Part shown: piece by piece, positions 48,967-60,083 of the stretch
Numbering within the stretch: the stretch's first letter is position 1
Layout: each line of letters starts with the position of its first letter
Source: Neoconidiobolus thromboides FSU 785
Taxonomy: Eukaryota; Entomophthoromycota; Entomophthoromycetes; Entomophthorales; Neoconidiobolaceae
Reading direction: 5' to 3'
DNA: 64,000 nt
NCBI GenBank assembly: GCA_025603075.1
Contig: MU626351.1
Span: 1-64,000 of the forward strand
Notes under the pieces: generated by a model
The model's database searches: none
What the model saw: the letters and a program-made list of their open reading frames with translations, nothing else
Told to the model about the DNA's origin: nothing
Translations under genes and position numbers: made by a program

Positions 48967-49827
48967 ATGCTTTTATTATATATTATTTGTATAAACCTCC
49001 ACTTTATCCTATCTATCGTTTACCAATCTTGTTCTAAGAATGGTGATTTAGCATTAACTTTTGATGGAGGTCCCTCCCCTTATACTGGACGTTTATTAAA
49101 CCTCTTAAAAGATAAAGAAGTCAAAGTAACCTTCCACTTAAGTGGAGAATACCTCAACACTCCCTTTGTCAAAGCTTATGTACAGCAAGCATATCAGGAT
49201 GGTCATCTCATAGGTTTACAGTGTAAAGAAGATTTATTTAAAGTTGATAGTAATAACTCTACCTTTTTTGATCGTTTGACTGATTTGCAAAATAATATCA
49301 GTAAACTGATTAACTATAAACCTTATTTTTTAAGAGTACCTTATTCTTCTAATGATTTCCCTAAAGAAATAGTGGATAAATTAGAATCAATGGGTTTTAT
49401 ATTAAGTATTAGTAACTTAGATACTCAAGATTATTTATATGCTAACGTAACTAGTCCTGATAACGATAATATATTCTTAAACTTTAAAAATCAATTAGAT
49501 CAAATTATTCCACCTAGTAAAGGAAGTTTTATTTCCACTCAACATGATATTGTTCAAGCATCCATCAATCAAACTCCAAAAATTATTGATTATTTAAAGG
49601 ATAGAGGTTATACTCCAGTAACAATAAGTGAGTGTGTACAAGAGAATAAAAGTGATAAGGAAGTAGGTAAAGATAAAAGTAAAAAAAAGGATACGAAGGA
49701 CAAAGGGGATGAACAAACAAACAAAGAGGATAATAATAAAGTGGAGAATTCAAAAGTCAAATCAGATGCCATAGGTTTAAAATCTCACTTTTTATTATTT
49801 ACAATGATGGCAATAGTTTTTATTTAA
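48967..49827 (+). CDS. Polysaccharide-deacetylase (NodB) domain protein, probably inactive
   Basis: Single exon, 286 residues. A hydrophobic signal peptide (about 1-18) precedes a carbohydrate-esterase family 4 domain. Chitin deacetylases need the TFDDGP motif and the HxxxH metal pair. Here motif 1 reads TFDGGP (second Asp lost, residue 34), and motif 2 reads GHLIGLQCKEDLF, with no metal-binding histidines. Motif 3 (FLRVPY), a DTQDY motif 4 and QHDI near the end remain. A Lys/Asp-rich linker and a hydrophobic C-terminus (HFLLFTMMAIVFI) suggest a GPI anchor or membrane tail. The frame is open throughout, so selection probably keeps the fold. A chitin-binding or structural wall role is inferred. 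Confidence 0.85.
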   Translation: MLLLYIICINLHFILSIVYQSCSKNGDLALTFDGGPSPYTGRLLNLLKDKEVKVTFHLSGEYLNTPFVKAYVQQAYQDGHLIGLQCKEDLFKVDSNNSTFFDRLTDLQNNISKLINYKPYFLRVPYSSNDFPKEIVDKLESMGFILSISNLDTQDYLYANVTSPDNDNIFLNFKNQLDQIIPPSKGSFISTQHDIVQASINQTPKIIDYLKDRGYTPVTISECVQENKSDKEVGKDKSKKKDTKDKGDEQTNKEDNNKVENSKVKSDAIGLKSHFLLFTMMAIVFI

Positions 49828-49913
49828 TAAAATTTAGCTTCTAGTTTGTATTTATTAATGTTTTATTAGACTTTACTTTATAAATGTATTTGATTCCTTT
49901 TAAATTAGATATA

Positions 49914-50011
49914 GGGATGTATTTTTGTATTTAAAAGTTTTACTAACAGTCTTTCCACTCAAATAGCGCCTAAAAAATGGAAAAAGTAATGAAATCAAAA
50001 AAAACATCACC
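49914..50011 (+). repeat. Family A element, first of a tandem pair
   Basis: GGGATGTATTTTTGTA...AAAAAAAACATCACC with the core TAGCGCCTAAAAAATGGA. The right flank ATAT is shared with the next copy. Confidence 0.87.
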
Positions 50012-50015
50012 ATAT

Positions 50016-50114
50016 GGGGATGTGTTTTTGTATTTAAGAATTTTACTAACAATTTTTTTATTCGAATAGCGCTTAAAAGATGGAAAAAATAATGAAGCCA
50101 AAAAAAACATCCCC
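50016..50114 (+). repeat. Family A element, second of a tandem pair
   Basis: GGGGATGTGTTTTTGTA...AAAAAAAACATCCCC with the core TAGCGCTTAAAAGATGG. ATAT on both sides; the left ATAT is also the right flank of the preceding copy, as if it inserted in that copy's target duplication. Confidence 0.88.
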
Positions 50115-51652
50115 ATATGTTCATTTTAAAAACTTATTAAAATCGTTGCTATTTTTTGTACTTGATATTTGTACTATCTAATCTTATAAACATTTTCAAA
50201 TAAAATGTATAGGATTTCAACGGCTAGTAATATAAAGTTTTACTTGGAAGTGCTGTAAATGCTAAGTGTTTAATAAAACAGGATACAGTTATTTTAAAAA
50301 TACAAAATAAAGATAGCATCTGTTATATAAAAATAATATAGAATATACCAGACATTTTTGTAGTATTAATAATAGTAAAGTTTTATTCATTGACTTTCCA
50401 AACTAAACTGAGTATATTGAAATCAATAAACATATGACAAATTTGATATAGATTTCTAAATTGTTTACAAAATAACCAAAAGTATACATGATGATGGTAA
50501 ATTTTCTTTGTTGAATTATATGAAGAAGTTGTTTTGTAGCTCAATTGAATTTAACATACTTCAAAATACTAACAAATTTAAAATTGATTTTATTTACCTT
50601 TAATATACCTCTCACTTCAAAGCTAAGTTCTACTAGACACTTTTCTTTTTGTATGAATTTTGCTAACAAGTTAATCGAATTAAAAGTGCTAAACATATAC
50701 ATTTATCTTATTAAATTTTAGTTAATGAAATTCTTGATTTTCTAGTTCAGTATGATTGATAAACTTAACATTATAAGGTAATCTATAAAGTAATTGTACC
50801 TTTTTGATTTATATAAAAAATAGGCCATAGGTTACAATGGTAGCTTTTTTAAAATTTTATTCTTTTTTGTCTATAATTTTTCAATTCTCGACTATAAATA
50901 AATTCTATTCCAAACTATCAATAATAAGACATTAGCTGCTTTTTATCGGTTTAAATGGCTGTTCAAAAGATTAAAAAGCAACATAACGAGGAATATTGTT
51001 TGATTACTTATAATCACAATACTTTTGGATTGGAATTTATTTTTTTAATAATTGGATCCTATTTTATAAAAATCGGTTCTATGATTGCAGTTAATCACTC
51101 TCACCGCTTACATCACAAAAAAGATAAAGTTAATGAGCTACTTCATAATAAACTAGGAAAATAATGATCGAATTTCACCAGAATGATTTTTAAATCCATC
51201 CGTTTAATACGATTACTTGCCTTTTATAATGTATCTTAGATTTTGTATTGATAGATAATTTGTTTGGTTAGCTAGACTTCAATTTCTAATTTCCATTTTA
51301 TGTTACTTTGATACGAATATCATCACAAAAATGCACTTATTACTTTTTACTTTTTACTTTTTATAGGTACTTAAGCTTGATAAGTCTGAGTTGTTACCTG
51401 CGATTAAGTCTAGAAACGCGCTAAGAGTTTAGATAATCACTATCAATTGTGATTGTCCTATTATTTTGTTGTACTTTACTACTTCATTGTGCTCAGTTAT
51501 TAAATATATTTCAACAAAAACCATCAGAAAAATGTTTGTATTTAATAACTCGAAATTACTGTATTGCTAGCTCGAAGGCTTGTACATCTTTTTAAAAAAT
51601 TTCAATTAAAAATAAATCGGAATTATAAGTAATATATATCAAAATTCTTTAT

Positions 51653-52219
51653 TTAGAGATTAGAAAAAGCAGATAAACCAAGTGCTATAATAAAAGTAGT
51701 GGATAACATATAAACTGGTGAAGAAGTTAAAGAATTCGAAGAATTACCATGATCAGATTTAGAAGTCGAGTTAGTGGAATTTTTCTTTGCTGAGTTACTA
51801 GCCGACTTGGAATCGCCACTGGTAGAATTCGAAGAAGAATCTGAAGCGGAAGAAGTAACACTTGAACTACATGAAGATAGACAAGCTTTCATTTTATCAT
51901 TATCTTTATTATCTGGATCCGTTTGACATTTACTTACACAAGCAATATTCTTTCTAGCATCATCTTGAGTTTGTGTTTGAATACCATCACATTTATTTTG
52001 GCACACTACATTACCAAATCCACAATTGATTAAACATTTATCACGTTCGGATAATGGTACACTACTTTGTTGTGGGGTTGAAGCTGATGCGGATGTTGAG
52101 CCTGAGGGGCTCATTGCTCCAGACATAGATGCATTTGAGTTTGAAGAATCACCATTATTTTGTGCTAAACAAACAGATAATAAAATAGCACTCAAAGACA
52201 AAGAATTTATTTTAACCAT
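51653..52219 (-). CDS. Serine- and cysteine-rich secreted/cell-surface protein
   Basis: Single exon, 188 residues. A signal peptide of about 19 residues (MVKINSLSLSAILLSVCLAQ) is followed by a Ser/Asn-rich segment. A compact domain with ten cysteines at about residues 62-117 has the pattern C-x3-C-x6-C-x3-C, then C-x3-C and C-x3-C-like pairs. Next comes a second Ser/Thr/Asn-rich stretch suited to O-glycosylation, and a hydrophobic C-terminus preceded by small residues (SSNSLTSSP), as for GPI anchoring. The layout matches many fungal wall or surface proteins; I do not recognise the cysteine domain itself. It stands alone between gene-poor stretches. Confidence 0.75.
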   Translation of the reverse strand: MVKINSLSLSAILLSVCLAQNNGDSSNSNASMSGAMSPSGSTSASASTPQQSSVPLSERDKCLINCGFGNVVCQNKCDGIQTQTQDDARKNIACVSKCQTDPDNKDNDKMKACLSSCSSSVTSSASDSSSNSTSGDSKSASNSAKKNSTNSTSKSDHGNSSNSLTSSPVYMLSTTFIIALGLSAFSNL

Positions 52220-53645
52220 TATTTAATTTTTTTAGGATAGTATAGTAATCAATTTATAATATTATAATTATTATGATAAAAAATAAAGTAGTATGAGTTT
52301 ATTTATATATACTTTTTGCTTTTTTATTATAATAATTAAATTTACATGTTTATCATTACCAAACAAAAATTATCCTATTTTCATCTACTTTTAACCGCCA
52401 ATACTGAATTGGAATTCCAGTTCTCTGCTTTAAAATAAACGGTATTGGAACTATTATTAAATTAAAAACGTTTGAGATTGTTAACTATGAAAATTTGTTA
52501 TTTTAATGTTAATATAATTTTGATAGTTATTAATAGTTATTATTCATCTCAATAAAGTAAATTATTGTAATTGTTTATAGTTATGACTTAGCTTTTTAGT
52601 TAGCAAATGTCAACTAATTAATTATCATCAAATGTATCAATTAATACTTTAGATTTGTCATTCGCTTTTTTGTGATAAAAATTATATTATTAAAATTCTA
52701 GAGGTGATAGATATTAACATATGGGAGTGTTTTTTTGACTTCATTGTTTTTTCCATTTTTCAAGCAGTATTTAAGCGGAAAATTTGTTAGTAAAATTCTT
52801 AAACACAAAAATACATCCTCATATATATATATTTCAAAATTCTAAAACAATTTTTGGGTAAATCTAATCTTTTTTTAAATAAAAGCTATCTTTATAAATG
52901 AGCATTATGGTTGACCAACCTCCAACAATTTCATAAATAGCAAATTTAGCTCAATTTAAAAACAATAATTAACCTTTAAAGTAGTAAACTGTTATAGAAA
53001 TGACAAACATTAGCAATGGCATTGTCCTATTTTATTATTGGGATATTGTTGTATGTCAATAAGCTAAGGATTTACAATGTACCAGCTATTTTCTTTGATT
53101 TATTAAATTTTCAAAGATTAACATTTAGTGCATATTTGTCGAATGGATAAATACGATAAACTGAGAAATCTAATCAAATTACTGGTAGATTTTCTTTTCT
53201 TACATAACATTTGTAGCCTAACTAAAGCTCCATTTTTCATTACCATTCACCTGTATAAGATATACCCTATTGTTTTAATAAGGTAGTACGTGTTAAAATA
53301 CTGGTAACGTTAGATGCATAAATAACTTTAGTCAAGAAATTGTTTTGTTCTCAAGTGGTTCAAATAGTACATAATTATACTATCATCATTTACACATTGA
53401 TTGTGATAAACATAAAATACATTCTGAATGAATATTGTGATAGTATTAGTACTTCCTATAGTAGTACTGTTTTTCATGATATCAGCTTATCCCAATCTGG
53501 GTAAGCCTCTACAACTATTTGGCCAATCATAGCTTAATTTGAACTACAACGTTCTATAGGAAATAATGTTTATAGGAATATAAAAATAAACAAAAGGGTA
53601 AAGCTAAGTTTTCTCCCTTTCTTTGTTTATTAAAGTTGTACTAAG
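52220..53645. other. Gene-free stretch upstream of the second F-box/LRR relic
   Basis: About 1.4 kb. One family A element lies at 52723-52820; otherwise AT-rich sequence with no supportable gene. Confidence 0.45.
52723..52820 (-). repeat. Family A miniature element, reverse orientation
   Basis: GGGAGTGTTTTTTTGAC...AAATACATCCTC with the core TTTTTCAAGCAGTATTTAAGCGG. ATAT flanks both sides, the right one inside a longer AT run. Confidence 0.83.
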
Positions 53646-54963
53646 ATGCCATTGAAATTTGAATTCTTATGTGAGATTTTATTAAAAAACATATTTAAAT
53701 TATTAGATCCAACTGATGTATATAATTTATAATTTTTAAGTAAATACTTAATGTCACAAATAAAGTTGTCAGACATAGCTCAACTTACTCAGTTTATAGC
53801 TTTGGTGGATATTGAGACTATCAAGAAAGTTTTATTGAAGAAAACGGGCTATTAGTGAAACATTTGAATATAGATAATAATATCTGGAACATTCAAACTA
53901 CTGCCCGAATATAGTTTCTATAGGTTGTAGATGAATAGGACTGTATGAAAATAATATTTCAAATCAATTGAGTTGTCAAAGTTGGAAAGAATGACACTAA
54001 CGACAACTAATGATATGCGACTTTTTTATGACCTAGAACTATTTTATAGCCCAGAACTAATTGGAATACTTAAGAATTGTTTATATCAACTCGAAGCATT
54101 TAAAGTTATCGGGGATTACATTAGTGTTAATATAGTTAAACGTTTAAATCCAAATAAACTGAGATTGTTTGGAATATGCTCTAATAAAGGCTTAGACTTT
54201 AGTGGACTATATACTGTTAAATTGGAGTTTACCAAAAATATTATGTATACAATCCAATTTTTTTTGGTAATTGGTGTGAAAGCAGTTCCAATTCCAGTAC
54301 AAAATTTAGCTTCAGCTTAAAATTAAAAACCAAAGGGGGCATTGAATATTCTAGTCTTAAATACTTTAGAGATTTAAAGCAATTAAGAAATGTAAGGTTG
54401 CTAAACACCTCGAACGCATTTGTTTACTTCGATAAGGGATCAAACAAAGAGCTTTTATTAATTGAACCTAATACAGGATTTAATAATGGTGATAACGCAG
54501 ACAAGAAAACTAATAAAACGAAGTTGCTATTAGATAGTAATATTACACCTATAGGCTATCTTAACTCAACGCGCTCAATTAGCTATAGTTTTTTGAAACT
54601 ATCCACCTTTAAAAAAGTCCATTTTTGAAATTTATTAAAATATCTATTGAATTTAATTTCTATGTTACCCAATATCCAAACAACTCATTTTAATGACCTA
54701 CACTTTGATAGTGATTTGGTGTACTGTGAATTTAGCTAGGTAGGAGAAACTATGGTTATGATTTATACCCCACTCAAAGAGTTTCTATGCTTTCTATCCC
54801 TTTTCCTAAATTTTGAAGTAGTTAAAATTGAAAAAACTCATTTAATGACTATGGTTGTAGATATTGATCGGGAGCTTGCTACTCCTTTTTTACTTGTTGT
54901 ACTTACCAAATATCGTATGAATGCCTTTTTTAGGAAATTGAAGATAATCCCAATGTTACCCTA
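53646..54963 (+). pseudogene. Second broken F-box/LRR gene
   Basis: Begins ATGCCATTGAAATTTG and reads as an F-box (MPLKFEFLCEILLKNIFKLL, then DPTDVYNL) until a TAA. It continues through several frames with leucine-rich segments (ELFYSPELIGILKNCLYQLE, PNKLRLFGICSNKGL, LKYFRDLKQLRNVRLL). Stops and frame changes interrupt it at least four times. It is the paralogue of the relic at 580-1960 and supplies the missing 5' F-box. An intact ancestor would have been an SCF substrate receptor of about 430 residues. Confidence 0.7.
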
Positions 54964-55735
54964 GCCAAAAGTATATTAGTTAAGTAATTATAGCTGTTAG
55001 TAAAAAATCACACTTTTATGATATTTTATATTTCATCATTTTTAGTTTGTTTATATTTTAATTAACTCTTCTCTACTCTTTATTAAATCAGCAGTAATTT
55101 ATTGTCGAGAAAAAACAAGAAGCTGGGTGAAGATCAAAAGTCTAGCTAGCACAAGAAATCAATCATATAGTATCATCAACTAATTAATTGAGAATATTTC
55201 AAAGTCATAGGTCAGGCGCTTTGATAATACAGATCTAACTTTAAACTTCCAGTAATGATAATGATTCTACATTCATTAGAAATCAAAAAAATATACTCAA
55301 TTACTAAGATTCTAGATGAAGAAATAAGATTTAAACTATTAAAATTCCTAAATTAAAAGCTGGTATTTATAATTCAATACTGATATTCAATCAATGTATT
55401 TCCTCCAAATAAGAGTGCATTATAATATCCAAGTGCCAGGTCCAAAAGTACAAAAATAGACATCTTGGGGAAAAAGCATGATGTCTAACTTGTTCAAAGG
55501 TATTTACTCAGAAAATTCAAATAACAGTTAAGAAAAAACGATGCTTTATGGTATTAAAGTTATTTGTATAATACAAAAAAGGTGGGGCTAGTTGGCTGTA
55601 TTAAAACTCAAATCAATAAAGCTGAGTCTAAATTTTACCAAATATTAATTAACATACATATTAAACGCACATATCAAACACCCATGTAACTTCATATATA
55701 ACCAAATTTAAATATATAAGCCTGTCAAAAAATAT

Positions 55736-55834
55736 GGGGATATTTTTTTTGGCTTCATTACTTTTTACATCTTTTAAGCGCTATTTGAGCGAAAAGATTG
55801 TTAGTAAAACCCTTAAACACAAAAGTATATCTCC
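55736..55834 (-). repeat. Family A miniature element, reverse orientation
   Basis: GGGGATATTTTTTTTGGC...AAAAGTATATCTCC with the core TTTTAAGCGCTATTTGAGCG. The left flank is ATAT; the right (AAAC) does not match. Confidence 0.82.
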
Positions 55835-58549
55835 AAACAATACATTTCTAATCTCTGTTACTAAAAATAATGATTTTTTAGATTAAAATATTTCATTTTT
55901 AATGTATTTGACGTAATACCAATAAATACTATATTATAGTAGCACTGTCAATTGCTATATGAGTGGTTTTTAATTTTTCCAAGATCGATGGTAAGTAGCA
56001 TCAAGACAATAATCTTTCTTCTTACAGCATAACTAAAATCAAACAACACACTATAAAACCTGAAATATGATACCTATAAGCAAGGTGTTTGAATGAATTA
56101 TTTAATAATTTATAAATCGTTATCGTTTTATTATCCTTAAAAAAAGGCAGTTTTCATTAACTTCTATCTTATTTGTTACTTTTAATAAATACATTTTGAA
56201 CATGTTTTCAGAAAATACCATTAGTATTGATTTAATTTAATATTGTAAAACTAACCATATATGAATATTAATATTCTTGCAATTTTTCAAACTAACTTAG
56301 AGCTAGCTTTTAAAGTTAAATTATCAACTTGGTTTTTAAAATTATAACTATTTAAAGGGGTTCTATTATATTGTTTTATTTGTATGTTAAGACCAATTAT
56401 AGATATGAGGGCTTCTATCTTCTATTGCTGATAATTAGTAGAAATCCCCATAAATTCACATTTAAAATCAAAATTCAAGTAATGACACAAAATAATAGTG
56501 GTGTTTAACATGCGAATTTATCATCTTTAAGTTAATGTATAAGTTTTAGCAGTTAAATAATAAATACCCCTTTATTTTTGGTTATATCGTTAAGTCTTCA
56601 AAAGATCTAAAAAGGAATTTACTTTATTTATAAATTTTAAATAAAAGTATCCGAAATGAAACAATAAAGATCGGATAAGAATAGTATTATAGTATTGGAG
56701 ACTTAATAAAAAGTTAACTGTAGCACCCTTAGCCCATCTCGCTGAAATTATATGTAATCACCCAACCTTCATAATCGACACACCCACCCTAAAAATGAAA
56801 ACTTTAATTTGAAAGTTTTAAGAACATACCACATTTTTTAATTTATGCTTTGGTATAATATCACACAAACTATAGCTTTTCAGAAAATGCTATTTTTTAA
56901 TGTTGATTCACGTTGTTGGGGCTTTAAAACCTAAACTTAAATTTAGTCAAAGTACTTTTAAATAGAATGTTTTTTCTGGATTTTTACTTTTATTTATCAA
57001 ATCTTTTAACACAAAAATGCCTTCACCCACTCATTATTCTACTTTATTGAAGTGTTTAGGTGCGTTGCATTTTCATTATTTTTAAAATCAAATGCATTTA
57101 TACTTTCCAGTGGGGAGTTTTGTAAGTCAATTTTAAAAGTACCACAAATGTTTCAAACAAGAGTTACATCTATTATTTATTTTTAAATATAACATTATGC
57201 CAATGCAAAAATTTACACTTGATAATTTTACTTTTACACTTTACACTAAAAAAGATTTTAGTTTTAAAAGTGGAAGTTAGCTAAGAGTAGCTATAAATAT
57301 TCCAGTTATGCTAATACACGTCAATTTTAAATTACTAATATTTCTTCTAAATAGATAATAAAACCACTTAGTTACTTGATTTTTATATAAGGTTTCACTC
57401 TTTAAAGTTCATCACTTAAGTTATCGAAAAGTATAATTCTAGACTATTATACTATGTAAAGTTTCTATATTATCAATTTTAGTATACTAAAAATGCTTAA
57501 ATGAAAGTATCAAGAAACAAAAACTATAATTTAATGCCAAAAATGTCTATTCAGTTATTTTAAGCTTATTTATTTAAAATCAATAAATATAAAATAAGAT
57601 AGCATATTATTAAGCTCCTAAGAATTTTATACCCATCTCTTCAAAAATCGCATTTTCTTCACTATTATGGTGATAATATTTCTAATTGAGGTTATATACG
57701 CTTGGTAGAATAAGAGGTAATTACATTAAGTCATTCTAAAGGAAGTAAAATATAAAAGGAATATTTAATATTATTAATAGTGCAAAGAATAACTTTACAT
57801 GTATTTAAATGCAATGAGACAACATCGTGAAATGAATTTGACCTCACTTTGATTTGCTAAATCTTTAATGAGTTATATTAGAGTTAATAGTTAAATTGAT
57901 AAAGCGCACTAATTATTTTAAGGTATTAGTAAAATGTGCCAATGTATAGTGGGTTCTATTTGTTATTAAAGCTATAAATAGAAGATTGTTAATTTTCAGT
58001 AAATTAATAATTTAATCATAACTAAAGGACTGATGTAAGATTGAAGCTTAATGTGGTATTTTAGAAACATTATAATTATTTTATATACTTAAAATATTAA
58101 TGAGATAGCAATGTTTGTTAATCACTATTAATTAACTAAATTAAAGCCTAAAGAACAGAATTTTAATGTAGCAATAGTAAAGATTCAAATGAACTTATAG
58201 TAATTTATATTGTATTAAAATGACTTAGTTATTTACTAAGAGCAATAAAATCATATATTAATCAAACTACAACGTACAAAGTTTGACCTAGACTTAATAG
58301 CATATCAAGTAATAAAATACTGTGCCTATACTACTAAATTGAGTGTATAAAATATAGAATTTTCTTAATAACTAATCATCTTTACTAAGTGGAACTTGAA
58401 TTTAAAGCTCAAATTCAAATTTCAGGTTTATAGCTCAATTTATATATTTTTATTAAAATTTAATATATTAATATGTTAATATATTCCTACAAGCATTTAT
58501 TATGTATGCTTTTATGAAGATAATAGATTGTATAATATTCTCTTCTACT

Positions 58550-58663
58550 ATGGTTCAAGAAAGGATTTTTACATTTGCTAATGAACTCATTGATTTAATT
58601 GATTGGTTCAATAATAAAAATGAAAATCTTATAAATAAGCGTAGTTGGTTAAACGTTCTATAA
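58550..58663 (+). pseudogene. Possible F-box remnant
   Basis: A 37-codon frame (MVQERIFTFANELIDLIDWF, then NNKNENLINKRSW) has the leucine/isoleucine spacing of an F-box start. It stops at once with no LRR part after it. Weak evidence, given only because two related relics occur in the window. Confidence 0.2.
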
Positions 58664-60083
58664 ATAAATAATTACACCGAAAGGGATAATTTGATCCAAT
58701 TAATCACAGGTGAATTAGAGTGAAATTTTGAATTCCCTTTTTTGTAAAATAAATAAAATATTGAGTAAAAAAAGTAATGTTAAAGGGGATGTAATACTGA
58801 GGTCTCACTTGTCAAAGGAAAATTAGTTGCTTATTTGTAATAGAATCAAAGAATGATGGGATCAAAGAAAATCAATTTATCATAATGAAATATTGTAACT
58901 TAATCTCAATTTTATGAATTTTATAATTGTATTTTGTAATTTTAGCTCATAATAAAACATGCTTGAAATATGTATCTATATTGAGGAGAAAAAAGTAAAG
59001 TTATTTAGGTATTAACAAAATCGACTTTTTTTATGTATTAAATGGCAGATTGATAACCGTAAAAACATTGAACTAATTAAAATATGAAAGGGGGGTATAT
59101 AACATTCATATGCATTGTGAAAACATAAAATAGACGGAAAAAACCTAAATTTGAGTTGTGGCGAAAATTCATTACTTTCAATAATATTTTATTCTTTCAT
59201 GGCTATACCACCCAACAAAAACCCACATTACTGATGGGAAATATTGAGCATTAATTGTCGAATTTTATAAAATAAATTGTTTAAACAAATACTGAAAAGC
59301 CTGTTTTATAAATACATTAAATATTAAATAGTTTGAAATAGAGAAAAAAGTGAAATGTACCACTTTGATGCAGATCAAAATATTCCATTAACTAGTCTTA
59401 TGATACAGCTTTCATTTGAGCATAATTCTAAATTAAATATAAATAGAATGATTTGTAAGAATTGAACAGCATATATTCATATATTAGGACTGAGTGCAAT
59501 AAAATATGGAATGTTATGGCCTAATATAGCTAAAATAACTTGCTTAAATCTTAAGTTATGCCAAAAATAGTTAGAACTTGAAAAAGATCTTATGGTCATA
59601 ATAAATATGTGAGATAAGGATCAAATAAGAAATCAAAATTATGTCTGCTCCATAATACACTCCCTTTTTTATTTATATTCCAAAATCATACTAAAAAATG
59701 AAAATTTGACCAAAATGATTCGCTTATGAATCGTCCCTTTAATTCTGTACTTTTTTGAAAAGCCATCCCCCAAAGTAGCCTGCTGAGATTAGTATTTAAG
59801 CATTTCTTGATTGTTCTTGCTTTTTTCAATTTAGCTTTTTTGATTTTACAAATTTTTGTGTTATACAATTTATCAACAGTTGCTAATTTTCAACTAAAAA
59901 TAACTGGCTTTTATTTATTTACAAAACTTCTTTCTCGAATTAAGAGGACAACTTTAACACCGTTATTATCACCTTGTTAGCATAAATTTATATAACTTGA
60001 TCTAACTTGTTAGTAAAGCAATTTAAGAATCTACTTAAACACCCAGTATATACAACAACCAACATACAACAAAGCAATAAACT

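Larger units (their letters stand above)
49828..51652. other. Intergenic stretch with a tandem pair of family A elements
   Basis: The pair lies at 49914-50114. The remaining 1.5 kb is AT-rich and includes a short TTTTTAC run near 51335-51362. I see no supportable gene; a 69-codon frame at 50955 is discussed among the rejected items. Confidence 0.5.
54964..60083. other. Five-kilobase gene desert upstream of the Grainyhead gene
   Basis: One family A element (55736) and a possible F-box remnant (58550) are the only recognisable items. The rest is AT-rich with frequent stops in all frames. Its length just upstream of a transcription-factor gene, against spacers of 60-550 bp in the housekeeping blocks, leaves room for an extended regulatory region, but no motif proves it. 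Confidence 0.45.

Noticed and set aside
50955-51164. 69-codon open frame with a hydrophobic middle
   Set aside because: No recognisable domain, no plausible introns extending it and no conserved motif. A frame of this length is expected by chance in AT-rich DNA with few other signals.
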